Counted from the first letter of the stretch, positions 9,874 to 20,465 are shown. The stretch is 64,000 nt of DNA from Alentia gelatinosa (GCA_950022655.1 OX465580.1:3333122-3397121), one strand, 5' to 3'. Translations and numbers: made by a program. The notes: generated by a model from the sequence alone, not told the origin.

Positions 9874-12669
9874 ATGTCAAACACCTTTAAAGGATATATA
9901 GAGCCTGATTATTTGAAAAAATTACATGGCATTATAATTGCAACTATAAATGTACGTAGCTTATATAAGCGATTACATGAACTAGAAATGGTATTAGAGA
10001 ATGTGGACTTCACAACAATAACGGAACCGTGGCTCAAGAATAAATACTCAGAAGAAATGATCCACCTAACTGATAAATTTATACTCCGGAATGATAGGAA
10101 AATTGATAAAATAGGGGGTGGAGTAGCAATATATATAAAATCATGTTATAAACCATACACAATGAATATAGATAATTTATGCTTATCTAATGAAAAAATG
10201 GAATGCTTAGTATGCACGGTTGAAAAACCGAATTTAAAAAAGCTGCTAATTATGTCTGTTTACCGGCCTCCTAATAACGATGTAGAATATTGTTATGATT
10301 ACCTAAAGAAAATCATGGAAAGACCTGAATTCGAAAGGCATGAGTGTTGGATATCAGGGGATTTTAATGTTAATAGTAAAAGTGTAAATTGTCCGAAATA
10401 TAGAGAAATGAAAAATTTCCTATATGAAACTGGAATGCAAATGGTGCGAACACATGAAACATACATAAACAAAACTTGTAAAAGCACAATAGACCACATA
10501 TACAGTAATTCAAAATTTATTAGTGAATCTGGAAATGTAAACTTCTATATATCAGACCATGTGACAATATACTGTGTTAGAAAAAAAGCTAAAGAGAAAC
10601 ACCCAAAAATTAAATTAACTTATCGTAAAAAAATTGACCAAGTAGCAGAGTTTGAAAAAACTGTAATATCTGAAACAATGCGACATGAGGATGTATTACA
10701 TTCACAAGAACCATGTGAAACTTTTATAGATAAATTGACCCAAAAATTTAATGATAGAATGCCAATTATAACAAAATATGTTAGAAGCAATAACGGGCTT
10801 GTATTAACAAAAAATATTGAAAAGAAAATCGAAAAAAGAAAAAAGTGTTTAGAAAAACTACACAAATTAGAACCGAATAGTCAAGATTACAATAATACAC
10901 TAAGGACAATAAGGATATTGAGGGATGATATTAGAAAGGAAATCAGGAAAACTAAGGCACGTTTAATCGGTAAACACCTGGAAAATAATGCAAAAAATCC
11001 TAGGAGATTTTGGAGAAAAATTAAGAACATTTGGAATCCACTAGATGGTGAAAAGGTGGAATACCCAATTACGAAAGATGAAAAAATCGAAGATGTAACG
11101 GAACAGATGAACATGTTCTTTTCTAAAGCAGGTAAGTTTAAGGAGGTATGTATTCAAGACGATAATAGCGCATCAAATGAAATAAATTACTTAGAACAAG
11201 TAGATGAAACTATTGATGTAAAAACTTGCAGGTTTGAAAATGAATTTAGTGGTATTCTAACTGTGGATGCTGTTACAAAAATACTTAAGAGTTTTGATAA
11301 CAATAAAAGTAGTGGAATTGATTATGTATTAACGGGTATGATGAAGAATATACTGATTTTGGGAATTTTCGACTTCTTGAAATTGGTAAAGATAGTATTA
11401 TATAATGGATATTTTCCAAATTGTTTGAAATTAGCAAATATCACACCACTCCCTAAAGATGGAAATTTGAAAGAATTTGGAAATTGGAGACCGATTTCGG
11501 TTCTTCCTTTTTTATCGAAAGTATTTGAAAAAATACTACATAATGAAATTATAGATTATTGTCAAACAAATGAAATATTATGTTGTAATCAATATGGTTT
11601 CTTACCAGGACGATCTACTTCTCAAGCCGTCTTTAAATTAACACAATCAATAGTAACCTATACAGATGAAAGAAACTTTGTTGTAAGTACTTATATTGAT
11701 TTGAAAAAGGCTTTTGATAGCGTAAATCATTCTAAATTAATTGAAAAACTTGTAAAGATAAAGTTACCTAATCACTTGATTATAATCTTGAAAAACTATC
11801 TGGAATATAGACAACACAGAACAAAATTAAATGCCACACAATCAGGATGGATAGATGCTGATACGGGTGTACCGCAAGGTTCAATTTTAGGGCCGCTGTT
11901 ATTTATAATTTTTATTAATGACCTACCTAAATATATAATGAATAGCGATATTATTATGTATGCAGACGACATTGCTTTGGTAACATATGCTAAATCACAA
12001 CATGATGCAAAAGATAAAATCGAATATGATTTAAATAACCTAGAACGCTGGATATCAACTAATAAATTGAGAATAAATTATATGAAAACTAAAGTTATGT
12101 GGCACCACAATGTTAGGAATAAAATAGATGTTGATGTAGATATAAAAATCGGAAATATAAAATTAGGTATAGTGAATCATTATAGATATCTGGGAGTATT
12201 AATAGATAATAACTTAAATTTAAATGTACATTTTGAGAAAATATGTATAGACTTCTCGTTAAAATTATTTAAGTTTAGAAAGCTAAGTTACTTATTAAAT
12301 GAAGCAACGAGGATAAAAATGGTCAAACAAATTCTGTTACCGATAATAGAATATAGTGATGTAATATTCTCTTTAACAAGTAAACACAACCTAAATAAAT
12401 TGCAAGTATTAATGAACAAAAGTTTGAGAATAGCCATAGGGAAAAAACTCTGTGACAGAATATCTACTAATGAACTACTTGATTATTGTAAGATCAGGCC
12501 ATTATCCTATCGCAGAGCATGCCATTTACTTTCACTAATCAAGTGGTGGAGTCAAGACAAAAATAACTGTGAAAAGGATCCTGTAAAGGCAACACGCAGA
12601 TTTGAAAAAATCTGCCTGAAAACACGAAAACCTAATACTGAAAGTATAAAAAATCAGCACTTGCCTTAG
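9874..12669 (+). CDS. LINE A ORF2: APE endonuclease-reverse transcriptase
   Basis: The 931-residue ORF starts MSNTFK. The N-terminal endonuclease (about residues 20-235) keeps INVRSL, TITEPWL (catalytic Glu), YRPP, SGDFNVN and SDHVTIY (Asp-His). The RT (about 480-780) keeps DLKKAFDSV (about 607), GVPQGSILGPLLF and the catalytic YADD (about 695), then the YLGV thumb motif. All catalytic residues I can check are intact. The frame breaks late: at an A run near 12643-12650 the conserved C-terminal continuation (IKIWDRLPKE) moves one frame and ends at a TAA near 12786-12788. The true ORF2 thus ran to about 12788, and this copy loses only the last 40 or so residues. The protein nicks target DNA and primes cDNA synthesis there. 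Confidence 0.9.
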   Translation: MSNTFKGYIEPDYLKKLHGIIIATINVRSLYKRLHELEMVLENVDFTTITEPWLKNKYSEEMIHLTDKFILRNDRKIDKIGGGVAIYIKSCYKPYTMNIDNLCLSNEKMECLVCTVEKPNLKKLLIMSVYRPPNNDVEYCYDYLKKIMERPEFERHECWISGDFNVNSKSVNCPKYREMKNFLYETGMQMVRTHETYINKTCKSTIDHIYSNSKFISESGNVNFYISDHVTIYCVRKKAKEKHPKIKLTYRKKIDQVAEFEKTVISETMRHEDVLHSQEPCETFIDKLTQKFNDRMPIITKYVRSNNGLVLTKNIEKKIEKRKKCLEKLHKLEPNSQDYNNTLRTIRILRDDIRKEIRKTKARLIGKHLENNAKNPRRFWRKIKNIWNPLDGEKVEYPITKDEKIEDVTEQMNMFFSKAGKFKEVCIQDDNSASNEINYLEQVDETIDVKTCRFENEFSGILTVDAVTKILKSFDNNKSSGIDYVLTGMMKNILILGIFDFLKLVKIVLYNGYFPNCLKLANITPLPKDGNLKEFGNWRPISVLPFLSKVFEKILHNEIIDYCQTNEILCCNQYGFLPGRSTSQAVFKLTQSIVTYTDERNFVVSTYIDLKKAFDSVNHSKLIEKLVKIKLPNHLIIILKNYLEYRQHRTKLNATQSGWIDADTGVPQGSILGPLLFIIFINDLPKYIMNSDIIMYADDIALVTYAKSQHDAKDKIEYDLNNLERWISTNKLRINYMKTKVMWHHNVRNKIDVDVDIKIGNIKLGIVNHYRYLGVLIDNNLNLNVHFEKICIDFSLKLFKFRKLSYLLNEATRIKMVKQILLPIIEYSDVIFSLTSKHNLNKLQVLMNKSLRIAIGKKLCDRISTNELLDYCKIRPLSYRRACHLLSLIKWWSQDKNNCEKDPVKATRRFEKICLKTRKPNTESIKNQHLP

Positions 12670-12788
12670 GAATAAAAATATGGGATAGACTACCCAAGGA
12701 AATCCAAACCAAAAGATCAGGTGATCAATTTAAAATGTATGTTAAAGAGTATCTGATAAAAGAACCAGAGGTACTTCAGAATATATAA

Positions 12789-12960
12789 CATCGAATATTG
12801 TATAAAAGTTATATGTACTATCTTGTATTGTCTTGTATTGTCCTGTATAGTCTGCACGGGACCTAGTGTGGAAGATCCTTGTTAAGTTAAGCGAACACTA
12901 TTAATCCTTTTTCTTTTGAATAAACACGTCTCTGATACAAAAAAAAACAAAAAAACAATA
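12789..12960 (+). terminator. LINE A 3' UTR and A-rich tail
   Basis: After the displaced ORF2 stop there are about 150 bases with a short repeat of cttgtattgt units near 12821-12845. A polyadenylation-like gaataaac sits at about 12917, and a tail of A runs broken by C at 12940-12957 follows. This is the usual 3' end of a poly(A) LINE. Confidence 0.6.
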
Positions 12961-13330
12961 TGTAGTTTTTTTAATTTTTGTTTTAAAGCTTTTTATTTAT
13001 ACTGGAGTTTGCGGTTTGAAACTTGCGTCTCTATCCTCCACCGTCTCCAGTCGCGTCATTCAATACTTCGCCAGTGTCCAGGTTATGGACTTACATGTTG
13101 GCTACCATTAGTAATAACTTCGTTTTTAGCACATATTGCATACAAGTAGCAATTTTACATCATACTGTAAACTAAGATGACTATACAGAGAAGAAGAACC
13201 ACTTCTGTCAGTACAGGACCTATGGCATTGTACAAAGTTCATATATTTACTACCTAGTAATACTACACATCAGTACAGTTCATTACACCCGTATGGCAAG
13301 TGGTCCATGGTAGCCACATTTACTCTTTAT
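12961..13330. other. Gap between convergent LINEs A and B
   Basis: No gene is seen. The segment separates the tail of LINE A (+) from the 3' UTR of LINE B (-). The 3' end of LINE B was not located; no poly(A) is obvious on the minus strand directly after its ORF2 stop. Confidence 0.5.
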
Positions 13331-13351
13331 ATGAGAAAAAAACAAGTCTCC

Positions 13352-16211
13352 CTAGTATTCATCCCTCAACCTTTTCATTACATTTTTCCTAACACTTAGG
13401 AATAGTGACTTATCATCTAGGTTCCTGACGTTAGCAGGTAGGTTGTTCCACAGTACGGCTGATTTGTACCTGACTGATTTTTGGTATTTGGTTATCTGGA
13501 TATTGTCCTCGGTACTTAGGACCGGAGCGTCGAACATCCTAGTTCTGTTGGCATTAGCAGTTAAAAATTCCCTGTTTTTCGATCTAATGAAGGCAAGCGA
13601 CATTAGGTGTGATTCCCTTCTTTCCGCTAGGTAGTTGATATTACCAAATTTATGGAGGTCAGATACATGGTCTTCAGGTCTAGCTTTCATGCAGATTCGC
13701 AGTCCCCTGTTTTGGAGTCTCTGTAGCTTTAGTGTCAGGTTATGGTTAGTTTTATCAAACAGTATTCCACCGTATTCTGCGTACGGAAGGATTTTAGTTT
13801 TGTATACACTTATTGCTTGGTCTTTTGTTAGGTATTTTCTTATGTTCGAAAGTAGGTACATTTTGTGAGCCATGTTCTTTATATTTGTTTGCAGGTGTTT
13901 TTTGAAGGTTAGAGAGCTGTCTAGGTGTACCCCAAGGTAGGTATATTCATTTACCATTTCTAGGACTTTACCATTTATTTCCAAATTAGCTTTGGTTGTC
14001 TGTGCAATTTTTTGTCGGGTTCCGAATACCATAATTTTAGACTTGAGGGCGTTTACAGTAAGTCTGTTGTTAGCACACCAGCGACTAACAGTGTCTAGGT
14101 CCGTCTGTAGGTTCCGTTCGATTTCTTTTTGGTTATTACCAGTGGCAAAGATTACTACGTCGTCTGCGTAAAGTTTAAATTTAGAATTTTCAACTGCATT
14201 GGCTATGTCATTTATGTATATTAGAAAATAGATAGGTCCCAATATCGAACCTTGTTGGACTCCATGCGTTAAGCGTGTTAAACCCGACCTTCTGTCATTT
14301 GCGATAGTTCGTTGTTTCCTATTACTTAGGTAGCTAGACGACCATCCAACAAGCTTTCTGTTTATGCCTAGTTTCTGTAGTTTATAGACCAGGATGTCGT
14401 GATCGACAGTGTCGAAAGCTTTCGACATGTCCAAGAAAGCTGCCAGTGATAGCTCTTTGTTGTTCATACTTGTGAAAATACAATCAGTCAGTTCCGCTGT
14501 TGTCTGCATCGTCGAGTGGTTCAACCTAAACCCGCCCTGTTCTTTGTTAAGGAGGTCAAAGTTTTCTACGAAGGCTGTGATTTTGTCCCCAACTAGTCAC
14601 TCTAGGAGCTTACTGGGCAGGGGTAAGAGGGAAATTGGCCTCAGGTTGTTAGCTTCATCTTTGAAATTCGGTTTTTTGAGCAGGATCACATTTGCAGTTT
14701 TCCATGGTTCTGGATAAGATTCAGTTTTAATCGATAAGTTAAATAGGAATTGGACCTGATGGTGAAGGACTTCGAAGCAGTCTTTGAATACTCTTGAGGA
14801 GATATTATCAATTGCTGACGATTTATTAGGGTCAATGGTCTTTACAACTTTGACGATGTCCTCCAGGGTAAACTCGAAATCGTTCATTAGTGCTTTAGTG
14901 GGGCTGCAATCATCGTACCAATCATCTGTGAACTTCTCAGCTAGGGAACTACCTATTGTGGCAAAATAGTTATTGATGTGGGTCGGAGTGTCCTCAATGT
15001 TTATGTCTTCATTTCTCAAATTATCTCGTAATTTTATTGTTTCTGTCTTGCCTTTATTGGGTACTAGTTTATTTATTGCTTCCCAGAATTTTTTAGGGCT
15101 CTGCTCATCGTTTGCTTGTATGTACTCTCTTTTGGCGTTTTTGACTAATGCTTTGGTTTGTTTTCTCGTATTACGGGCATATTGCCAGTCTTCTTTATTA
15201 CCTGATTGTCTAGCCAGCTTCCAAGCTCTATCTTTGTCACAGATTGCTTTGATGACTTGGTTTGTTAGCCATGGCTCTTTTTTATGTCTGATTTGGTGGT
15301 TTTTTACTGGGCAGCTCTCGTCTAGGTACATTGAGATTGTGTTGTGCATAATTTGCCATGCACTTTCAACATCCTCAATTTCTTAAAAGTTCTCCCACTC
15401 ATGTGCTTCAAGTAGGTCCTGTAGAGATTGTTTATTGTAGTTACGGTATGAGCGACCCCTAAATTGCTTTTGTTCATACTTGATCTTAATCTTTTTTTTT
15501 GAGATATAGATAGTGCTGTGATCGCTAATGCTATCATCGAGTACCCCACATTTGCTAGTATGGTCCCATTCTGTGAAGATCAAATCTATCGTGTTTTGAT
15601 ATCGAGTTGGTACTTTTATGATTTGTTTTAGATCCAAAATGTTTTCAAGAGCAACAACAGTGTTATAATCCTGACTTCCCTTCAGATTGGTTTTTAGGTT
15701 AAAGTCACCAATCAAGGTGATCTCCCCTTTCCATTTGTCCCTAATCTGTCTCACTTGTTCCTCAATAATATCGATCAGTTTACCATGGTTACCATCGTTC
15801 GGTCTATAGACAGTTCCTATAATCTGTGTTTTTTGGTTAGCTAAGGTGATCTTAATCCACATAATCTCAAGGTCCTCACAACTCAGGCTCCAATCAGCCA
15901 GTAGTTCTGTGTCCAGGTCCTCTTTCACATAAGCCCCCACCCCACCTCCAGTCTTGATTTCCCCTTTCTGGTTAAACCATGTTCTATCATTTCTCAGTAG
16001 TTTGTAATTCCTAATATAATATAGGTTGCTATCATGGTCAGGGGTTAGCCATGTTTCTGATAGGGTTATCACGTGTATGCCGGACTCGACAATCTGTGGG
16101 TATACTAGGTCAAGCTTGTTTTTAATACTTTGTAAGTTTTGGTGCGTTATGTGGAAACCCTTGCCTAACTTTCCTGGTTTATTCGTTAGTGTAGTATTTA
16201 AGATAGCTTAT
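13352..16211 (-). pseudogene. LINE B ORF2: APE endonuclease-reverse transcriptase with two in-frame stops
   Basis: One frame runs from about 16211 to 13352, interrupted only by TAA near 15383 and TGA near 14597. The N-terminus (HQNLQS, about 16110) and TLSETWL, YRPND, GDFNL and SISDHST give the endonuclease. The RT shows LRPISLLPLPSKLLE before the second stop, then LDMSKAFDTVDHD, GVQQGSILGP, and the catalytic YADD at about 14170-14160, then YLGV. No ATG is found before the endonuclease within the open stretch, so the start is uncertain. Without the two stops the protein would be about 950 residues, which is normal for a Jockey/CR1-group ORF2. Confidence 0.88.
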
Positions 16212-16214
16212 TTT

Positions 16215-17237
16215 GTGCCTCGGCCTTTCGTACTCGAAGGGTCTATAGTCTATTGACATTGAGTTTCGTTGTTTTACAAAGTTAGTTAGGACTTTATCTC
16301 TCATTGTGCTCAATAAGAGGAGAGCTATCTCTATCTAGCAGTTGTATACCAATATGGTACCGGATGAAAACCTGCTTAACGTACAGTTTTGGTGGACGAT
16401 CAGGTCATCACCCCTCAAACACACTTCTTGTTTTTCATGTCATGAGAATAAGGTGTAACTTACAGTTTTATGATGAGCGGTCAGATCGTCACAGTTTCAT
16501 TATCAATTCATACAGTCAGGTTAATCGCGATATGTTGGGTGATCAGGGTTGGTTGTACAAGGTAGCGGAGCCTAGCGTCAACTTATACCTGAATTCGAAA
16601 ATTTAAAGCAATGTTCAGGACTGGCATCAAGATCACCAGGACAGTCACGTTGTTATTTGGATGTATACAGTTCTTATCATTGACTGTCTAGATTGTCATA
16701 TTCATTTAAGTACAAGTCTTAGCATACATCATCATTCTTGTTGTTATAGACTTTTTGTTTAATTTGCTTTTGCATACTACAAGTGTTGACTCAAGACAGC
16801 ATGGGAAACAGACTTAATATTTAGATATAAATACTTGGACAAGTTACAGTAGGTTTTTTGTTTTACCCGTGCCATCGTCAAATGGTTGGACATCACTTCA
16901 ATTCCTGAGAAAATAGAAAAGTTGTTAATATACGGTAAACAGTACAGGTAAAGCATGCATCAAGATACTAAGTAGAGACATGACCTTGCCACATCTCTGT
17001 AGATCATTGTTGATATTTTTAGAAACATATATACAGGTTTGGCTATAGCTCAGTAACATTCAGACATAACCTCGCCACGTCTTAAGTTTAGTTGAGCAGT
17101 ATGTTATAGCCTAGTAAGGTTGGGCAAAGTCAGTTTCAGTGGCTGCGTATGGGATTAGCCCCGCGACTAAGGATGGTTTAGGACATGACTTGACCACGTC
17201 CCAGTAGTTTGTACTCGAGAAATGCATGACAGCAGCT
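16215..17237 (-). other. LINE B region between SGNH ORF and ORF2
   Basis: About 1 kb without a supported gene. Degenerate repeats are visible on the plus strand: gacatgaccttgccaca near 16979, gacataacctcgccacg near 17063 and gacatgacttgaccacg near 17183, roughly 85-120 bases apart. A second pair, around gatcaggtcatcac and ggtcagatcgtcac, lies near 16400-16490. They may be old tandem repeats or recurring protein-binding sites. ORF2 reads open to about 16211, where an in-frame stop sets its upstream limit. Confidence 0.45.
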
Positions 17238-17888
17238 TCATTTACATGTGCTGTGTATGTTGTGCTTGAATGTATAAGTCAGATTTCTCGCAAATTTATC
17301 TTTGGACTCCTGGGCAAAGTGAATTCCATCAGTGGTAGTGCTGGAATATCTATGAGAAAGTTTTCCATGCCTTGTTTTGTGGATATGTTGTACCATGTGA
17401 GGTGTCGTTGCGTTATTGAGGTTATTTATTGCGTAAATAGCCTTGTTGATCTCGCCCACAGCTTCGTTTAGTTCAACTTGTTCCTCGGGGAAGGGCTCAC
17501 CATTCACATTATACAATCGAAAGGAAAGTCCCATAAATTCGCAAAGAACAACCAACTTGGCTTTTGCAGCCAAGGTCAGCCCTGCCTTTGACAGCTCAGT
17601 TATGATATGGTCAGTGATCTTATTTCGGTCCTCAAAATTCGGTACAATGTTTCTGTTTGCTAACTTCGTGGAACAGTTATTTGCACCCGTCATCAGATAG
17701 ATAAGGTCCAACGGTTGGTATTTATCAATATCACGGCGGGCTCTAACTATAGTTTCATCGATTTTAGCACCAGCGTGACAGCTGGCAAAGAACTGCACAT
17801 TGTTTACCCGCTGCTTGACTAGTTCACTGTCAACTCTACTCTTGAGACCGAAGCCTCTCGAGTCGGCAATAAGTAGCACTTTAAACAT
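17238..17888 (-). CDS. SGNH/GDSL hydrolase-like separate ORF of LINE B
   Basis: This intact ORF of 216 residues shows ADS at residues 8-10 (Ser nucleophile), a Gly in CHAG near 40, MTGANN at 66-71 (Asn block) and DGIHF from 187 (Asp-His pair). The set and spacing fit the SGNH hydrolase superfamily. The ATG at 17888 directly precedes the first strand. The ORF follows the ORF1 stop by 40 bases in a different frame, so it looks like an independent cistron rather than a fused domain. In CR1-like elements the esterase is usually fused in ORF1; here it stands alone after an L1-like ORF1. It has no signal peptide. Confidence 0.8.
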   Translation of the reverse strand: MFKVLLIADSRGFGLKSRVDSELVKQRVNNVQFFASCHAGAKIDETIVRARRDIDKYQPLDLIYLMTGANNCSTKLANRNIVPNFEDRNKITDHIITELSKAGLTLAAKAKLVVLCEFMGLSFRLYNVNGEPFPEEQVELNEAVGEINKAIYAINNLNNATTPHMVQHIHKTRHGKLSHRYSSTTTDGIHFAQESKDKFARNLTYTFKHNIHSTCK

Positions 17889-17928
17889 GGTATACAGCCT
17901 GTTCTACTCACTGTTTATATTGGGGTCG

Positions 17929-19028
17929 CTAGAGGGTTTTCTTGATCTTGGCAAGGATGTTTCCCATTACATTTTCGTGTCCCTGGCGTGGCATGTTGTT
18001 TTGGTCGACTTGGTTCAGTTCGAACAGGGTGACACCGCACCCGTACACCTTGTCTTTTGTTGCCTTGTAGAAGTTGTCAGTACCGGCTTGCCTCACTTTG
18101 TCCGCACTCCACGGGTTTTGGTCTAGTTTGAGTGTTACTATTTCCTCGGGAACTTGGCGCTCTTTATCTTTCCACTTCTGATCTTTACGGATTTTTCGAG
18201 TGATTGATTTCAGCGTGTATGGGTTTGTTGTTTCCAGGATCAATTTTGCCGCCGCGAGGTCGTTGTGATGGTTTGCAAGTCGGACCGCGTATACATGTTC
18301 GGCCGAAGGGCCGCTTATGCCAAAGCGTGCGTCAATGACTTTACATCTGTAAAGATTGCTTAGCGGGCTAAGGTGGCTCTGGAAGAAGACTCCCATGTCG
18401 TTTCTAACTGTGGAGGCCTTTTCAGGGGTAATACTGAAGGGCAGATCATCATAGTTAGATTCGATGTACTGTACTCCATCGATGATTACACCGTTTTGTT
18501 TCAGCTTGGCTTCCTTGGCCCCGCACCGTCGTGCGGCTTCGACAATCAACTGTGCTTCTTTCCTTTTGAGAAGTTCATCGTCATTTAGATCGTTAGCAAA
18601 AGTGACTTTCTCATATTTGGTACCCCCAATTTAGCCTTCAGACCAAAAATCTCTGAACGCTGTTGTTTTGTGATCAGCTTGATCTTTATAGGCCTGATCC
18701 ATTTGTTTTTCTGATTGTTTATGTTTGTGTTTTGCTGTTTGCCGATCCTGAAGGCCCCTTGGGTCATCGCAAAAGGGAAACTGGTGCCCAGTGTGTTGAA
18801 TAGATCATTTACTACCACATACATTTTTTCATTTTCACTTTCTTCAATGCCCCTGACAATGATATTTAGACTCCTTTCATACTTTTGGTTCTGCTCGTTG
18901 GATTTTTTTAGCATTTCAATGTCCGAGTCATGTTCCGCTACTTTCTTGTTGGTCGCTGTCATGGCTTCCCTCGCCTCCTTCGTTTCGGCCATATGATCTG
19001 TCAGTTTTTTTGTTAGGTCAGTTACCAC
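17929..19028 (-). pseudogene. LINE B ORF1: L1-like coiled-coil/RRM nucleic-acid-binding protein, frameshifted
   Basis: The first part (19028-18585) has a heptad-rich coiled coil (about residues 1-55). An RRM-like core follows, with RSLNIIVRGIEE as the RNP2-type strand and RPIKIKLITKQQR as the RNP1-type strand. The second part (18549-17929) continues the C-terminal domain (AARRCGAKEAKL...). The two are one protein split by a frameshift near 18600-18620: between them the other frame reads on without a stop. ORF1 proteins of this type coat the element RNA as trimers. The protein ends 40 bases before the SGNH ORF and in another frame. Confidence 0.8.
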
Positions 19029-19030
19029 TA

Positions 19031-19305
19031 GTTAATAGCAAGGTTACCCTTATTATCGCTCCCTCTAGCTTCCGGTTTGGCCACATCTATCACATTTGCT
19101 CCTTCTTAAACAAAGCAATTCATTGATGCTACTGGTAATAAACAACAAAACATAAGACACAAACTGTTTCTCTATCAAGGATATCAATGTTTATTTATCT
19201 AAAATGTATTAAAACATAAAGTTTATAATAATATAATTTCCAAATAGTGATGCTTTAGGAATATATTTTTTTATTGAACAAATTATGCAATATGACATAT
19301 AAATA
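19031..19305. other. No gene seen
   Basis: AT-rich sequence between the LINE B ORF1 start and the palindromic element at 19306. It may hold the 5' UTR of LINE B (minus strand); no motif was recognised. Confidence 0.4.
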
Positions 19306-19446
19306 TATACACAATATTACCTTGATTTGGATCTGGGTGACCTTACTCTCCGCATAGTTGACCCAAAGTAAAACTCGTATTGCGTAGCGTCAACTACAAG
19401 GAGAATAAGGCCACACAGATTGAAATCATGGTAATATTGTATTTAT
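19306..19446. repeat. Palindromic MITE-like element, family 1 copy 1
   Basis: The left arm 19306-19362 pairs with the right arm 19388-19446 around an axis near 19375. The ends are acaatattacc and ggtaatattgt, and the inner part is gttgac/gtcaac. The arms match over about 55 bases with scattered mismatches. The right arm read in reverse shares the string tctccttgtag and its surroundings with the palindrome at 59007-59163, so both are one family. It codes for nothing, and is probably a MITE or hairpin element. Confidence 0.75.
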
Positions 19447-19831
19447 TACTCACCTTTCAACTAATTATGAGGAAAAAAATCTTATAGATAATTAAAATTT
19501 TGACGCAAGTGCCATGCATTGTTTATATGAATAGTTCCTATAATGCCTGCCAGTGGCCGAAAAAGCAGTTTTCTCCTAGGAGAATACAGCTTTCTGTATT
19601 CGACTTAGTAGCGATCTGGAGGCTCCATCGGCTTAGGATGGAGACTCCGTATTGGGTGGGTATTATTATATACCTGTGCACAAACTCAGTGTATATACTT
19701 ACTGCTCCTAGGGGTATAGTTATTGTACACAGATTGCCGGTACACCGTGAAACTATGTACAGGTGCCTTTGGATACCTACAGACTGCACGCTTTCAGCCA
19801 CAGACGGCACCCTTTGAGCCACAGACAGCAC
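19447..19831. other. Non-coding stretch with small hairpins
   Basis: No gene is supported. Short perfect hairpins are visible: ttctcctaggagaa near 19571 and ctccatcggcttaggatggag near 19623. A direct pair of gacggcaccctttg/gacagcaccctttg units lies near 19803-19838. An open frame on the minus strand here (19538-19891) has no recognisable domain and crosses the hairpins. Confidence 0.4.
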
Positions 19832-20374
19832 CCTTTGAAAAGTAACACAATCTGATTGGCCGAGAAACCGACAACAGAATTCTAGGTGCAAGATTCAAAA
19901 ATGGCAGACCACTTCACTTCGCAAGTTCCGTGGCGTCATACAGTACCCACGGAGCGAGTTAGTGTGAAAATATATCAAACATCAAGGTACAAAACGAGTA
20001 AAATTCACTTGATAACATTTAAATAGCTTATATATGCGATATCGACTGATATCAACACTCGCTGCCAGTTATGCAGACTTGAGAGTGGTGCGGCCATTTG
20101 TTGACATCTACGAGTTGCCCGCTCAGCAAGTGGCTGTGTTGGTATCGATCGGTTTCGCATATCTAAGCTACGTTATGTGTTTCATGTGATTCATTATCGT
20201 TTTCTACCTTGATGTTTCACATATTTTCACCCTAACTCGCTCCGTGGTTCATCTAGGACGCCACAGAACTTGCGAAGTGAGACAAAATAGTATGACATCA
20301 TTATCGGGGATTCCCTACGCTCTGGGGAATCCCGGGCCTCTTGTCCAATCAGAATGTGTTAAATTTTAAAGCCC
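19832..20374. repeat. 540-bp imperfect palindrome (foldback/MITE-like)
   Basis: The two halves are reverse complements around an axis near 20103. The clearest pairs are ccaatcag at about 19856/20345, cacttcgcaagttc at about 19915/20280 with gtggcgtc beside it, ccacggagcgagtta at 19950/20245, acatcaaggta at 19975/20215, and tagctta.atatgcga at 20030/20170. A separate small hairpin (gggattccc/gggaatccc) sits at about 20308-20331. It has no coding capacity. The target site and exact termini were not resolved. Confidence 0.8.
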
Positions 20375-20465
20375 AGAACAATGTAGTTTTCCACTTCCGG
20401 CATGTATCCTAGTGTACACATTGTGTTTGAATGTTGTGCCAAGTCATTTTGACATCGAATTACGG

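Larger units (their letters stand above)
8640..12960 (+). mobile_element. LINE A: nearly intact non-LTR retrotransposon
   Basis: The element has ORF1 (SGNH hydrolase-like), a 560-bp spacer, ORF2 (APE endonuclease plus reverse transcriptase), a short 3' UTR with AATAAA-like gaataaac near 12917, and an A-rich tail at 12940-12957. The ORF1 esterase followed by an endonuclease-RT ORF2 is known from CR1-group and related Jockey-superfamily elements. That clade is an inference from domain style, not from a tree. The 5' end is not defined and no target-site duplication was identified. Confidence 0.85.
13330..19030 (-). mobile_element. LINE B: non-LTR retrotransposon with three ORFs
   Basis: On the minus strand the order is: ORF1 with coiled coil and RRM-like domain (19028-17929, one frameshift), a separate SGNH-hydrolase ORF (17888-17238), about 1 kb of inter-ORF DNA, then ORF2 with APE endonuclease and RT (about 16211-13352, one frame with two stops). 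The layout is close to complete, so the insertion is fairly young. It is clearly a different family from LINE A: the two SGNH proteins share only motifs. Confidence 0.85.

Noticed and set aside
19538..19891. 117-codon minus-strand frame next to the 540-bp palindrome
   Set aside because: It crosses hairpins and the palindrome edge, has no domain, and its size is possible by chance.
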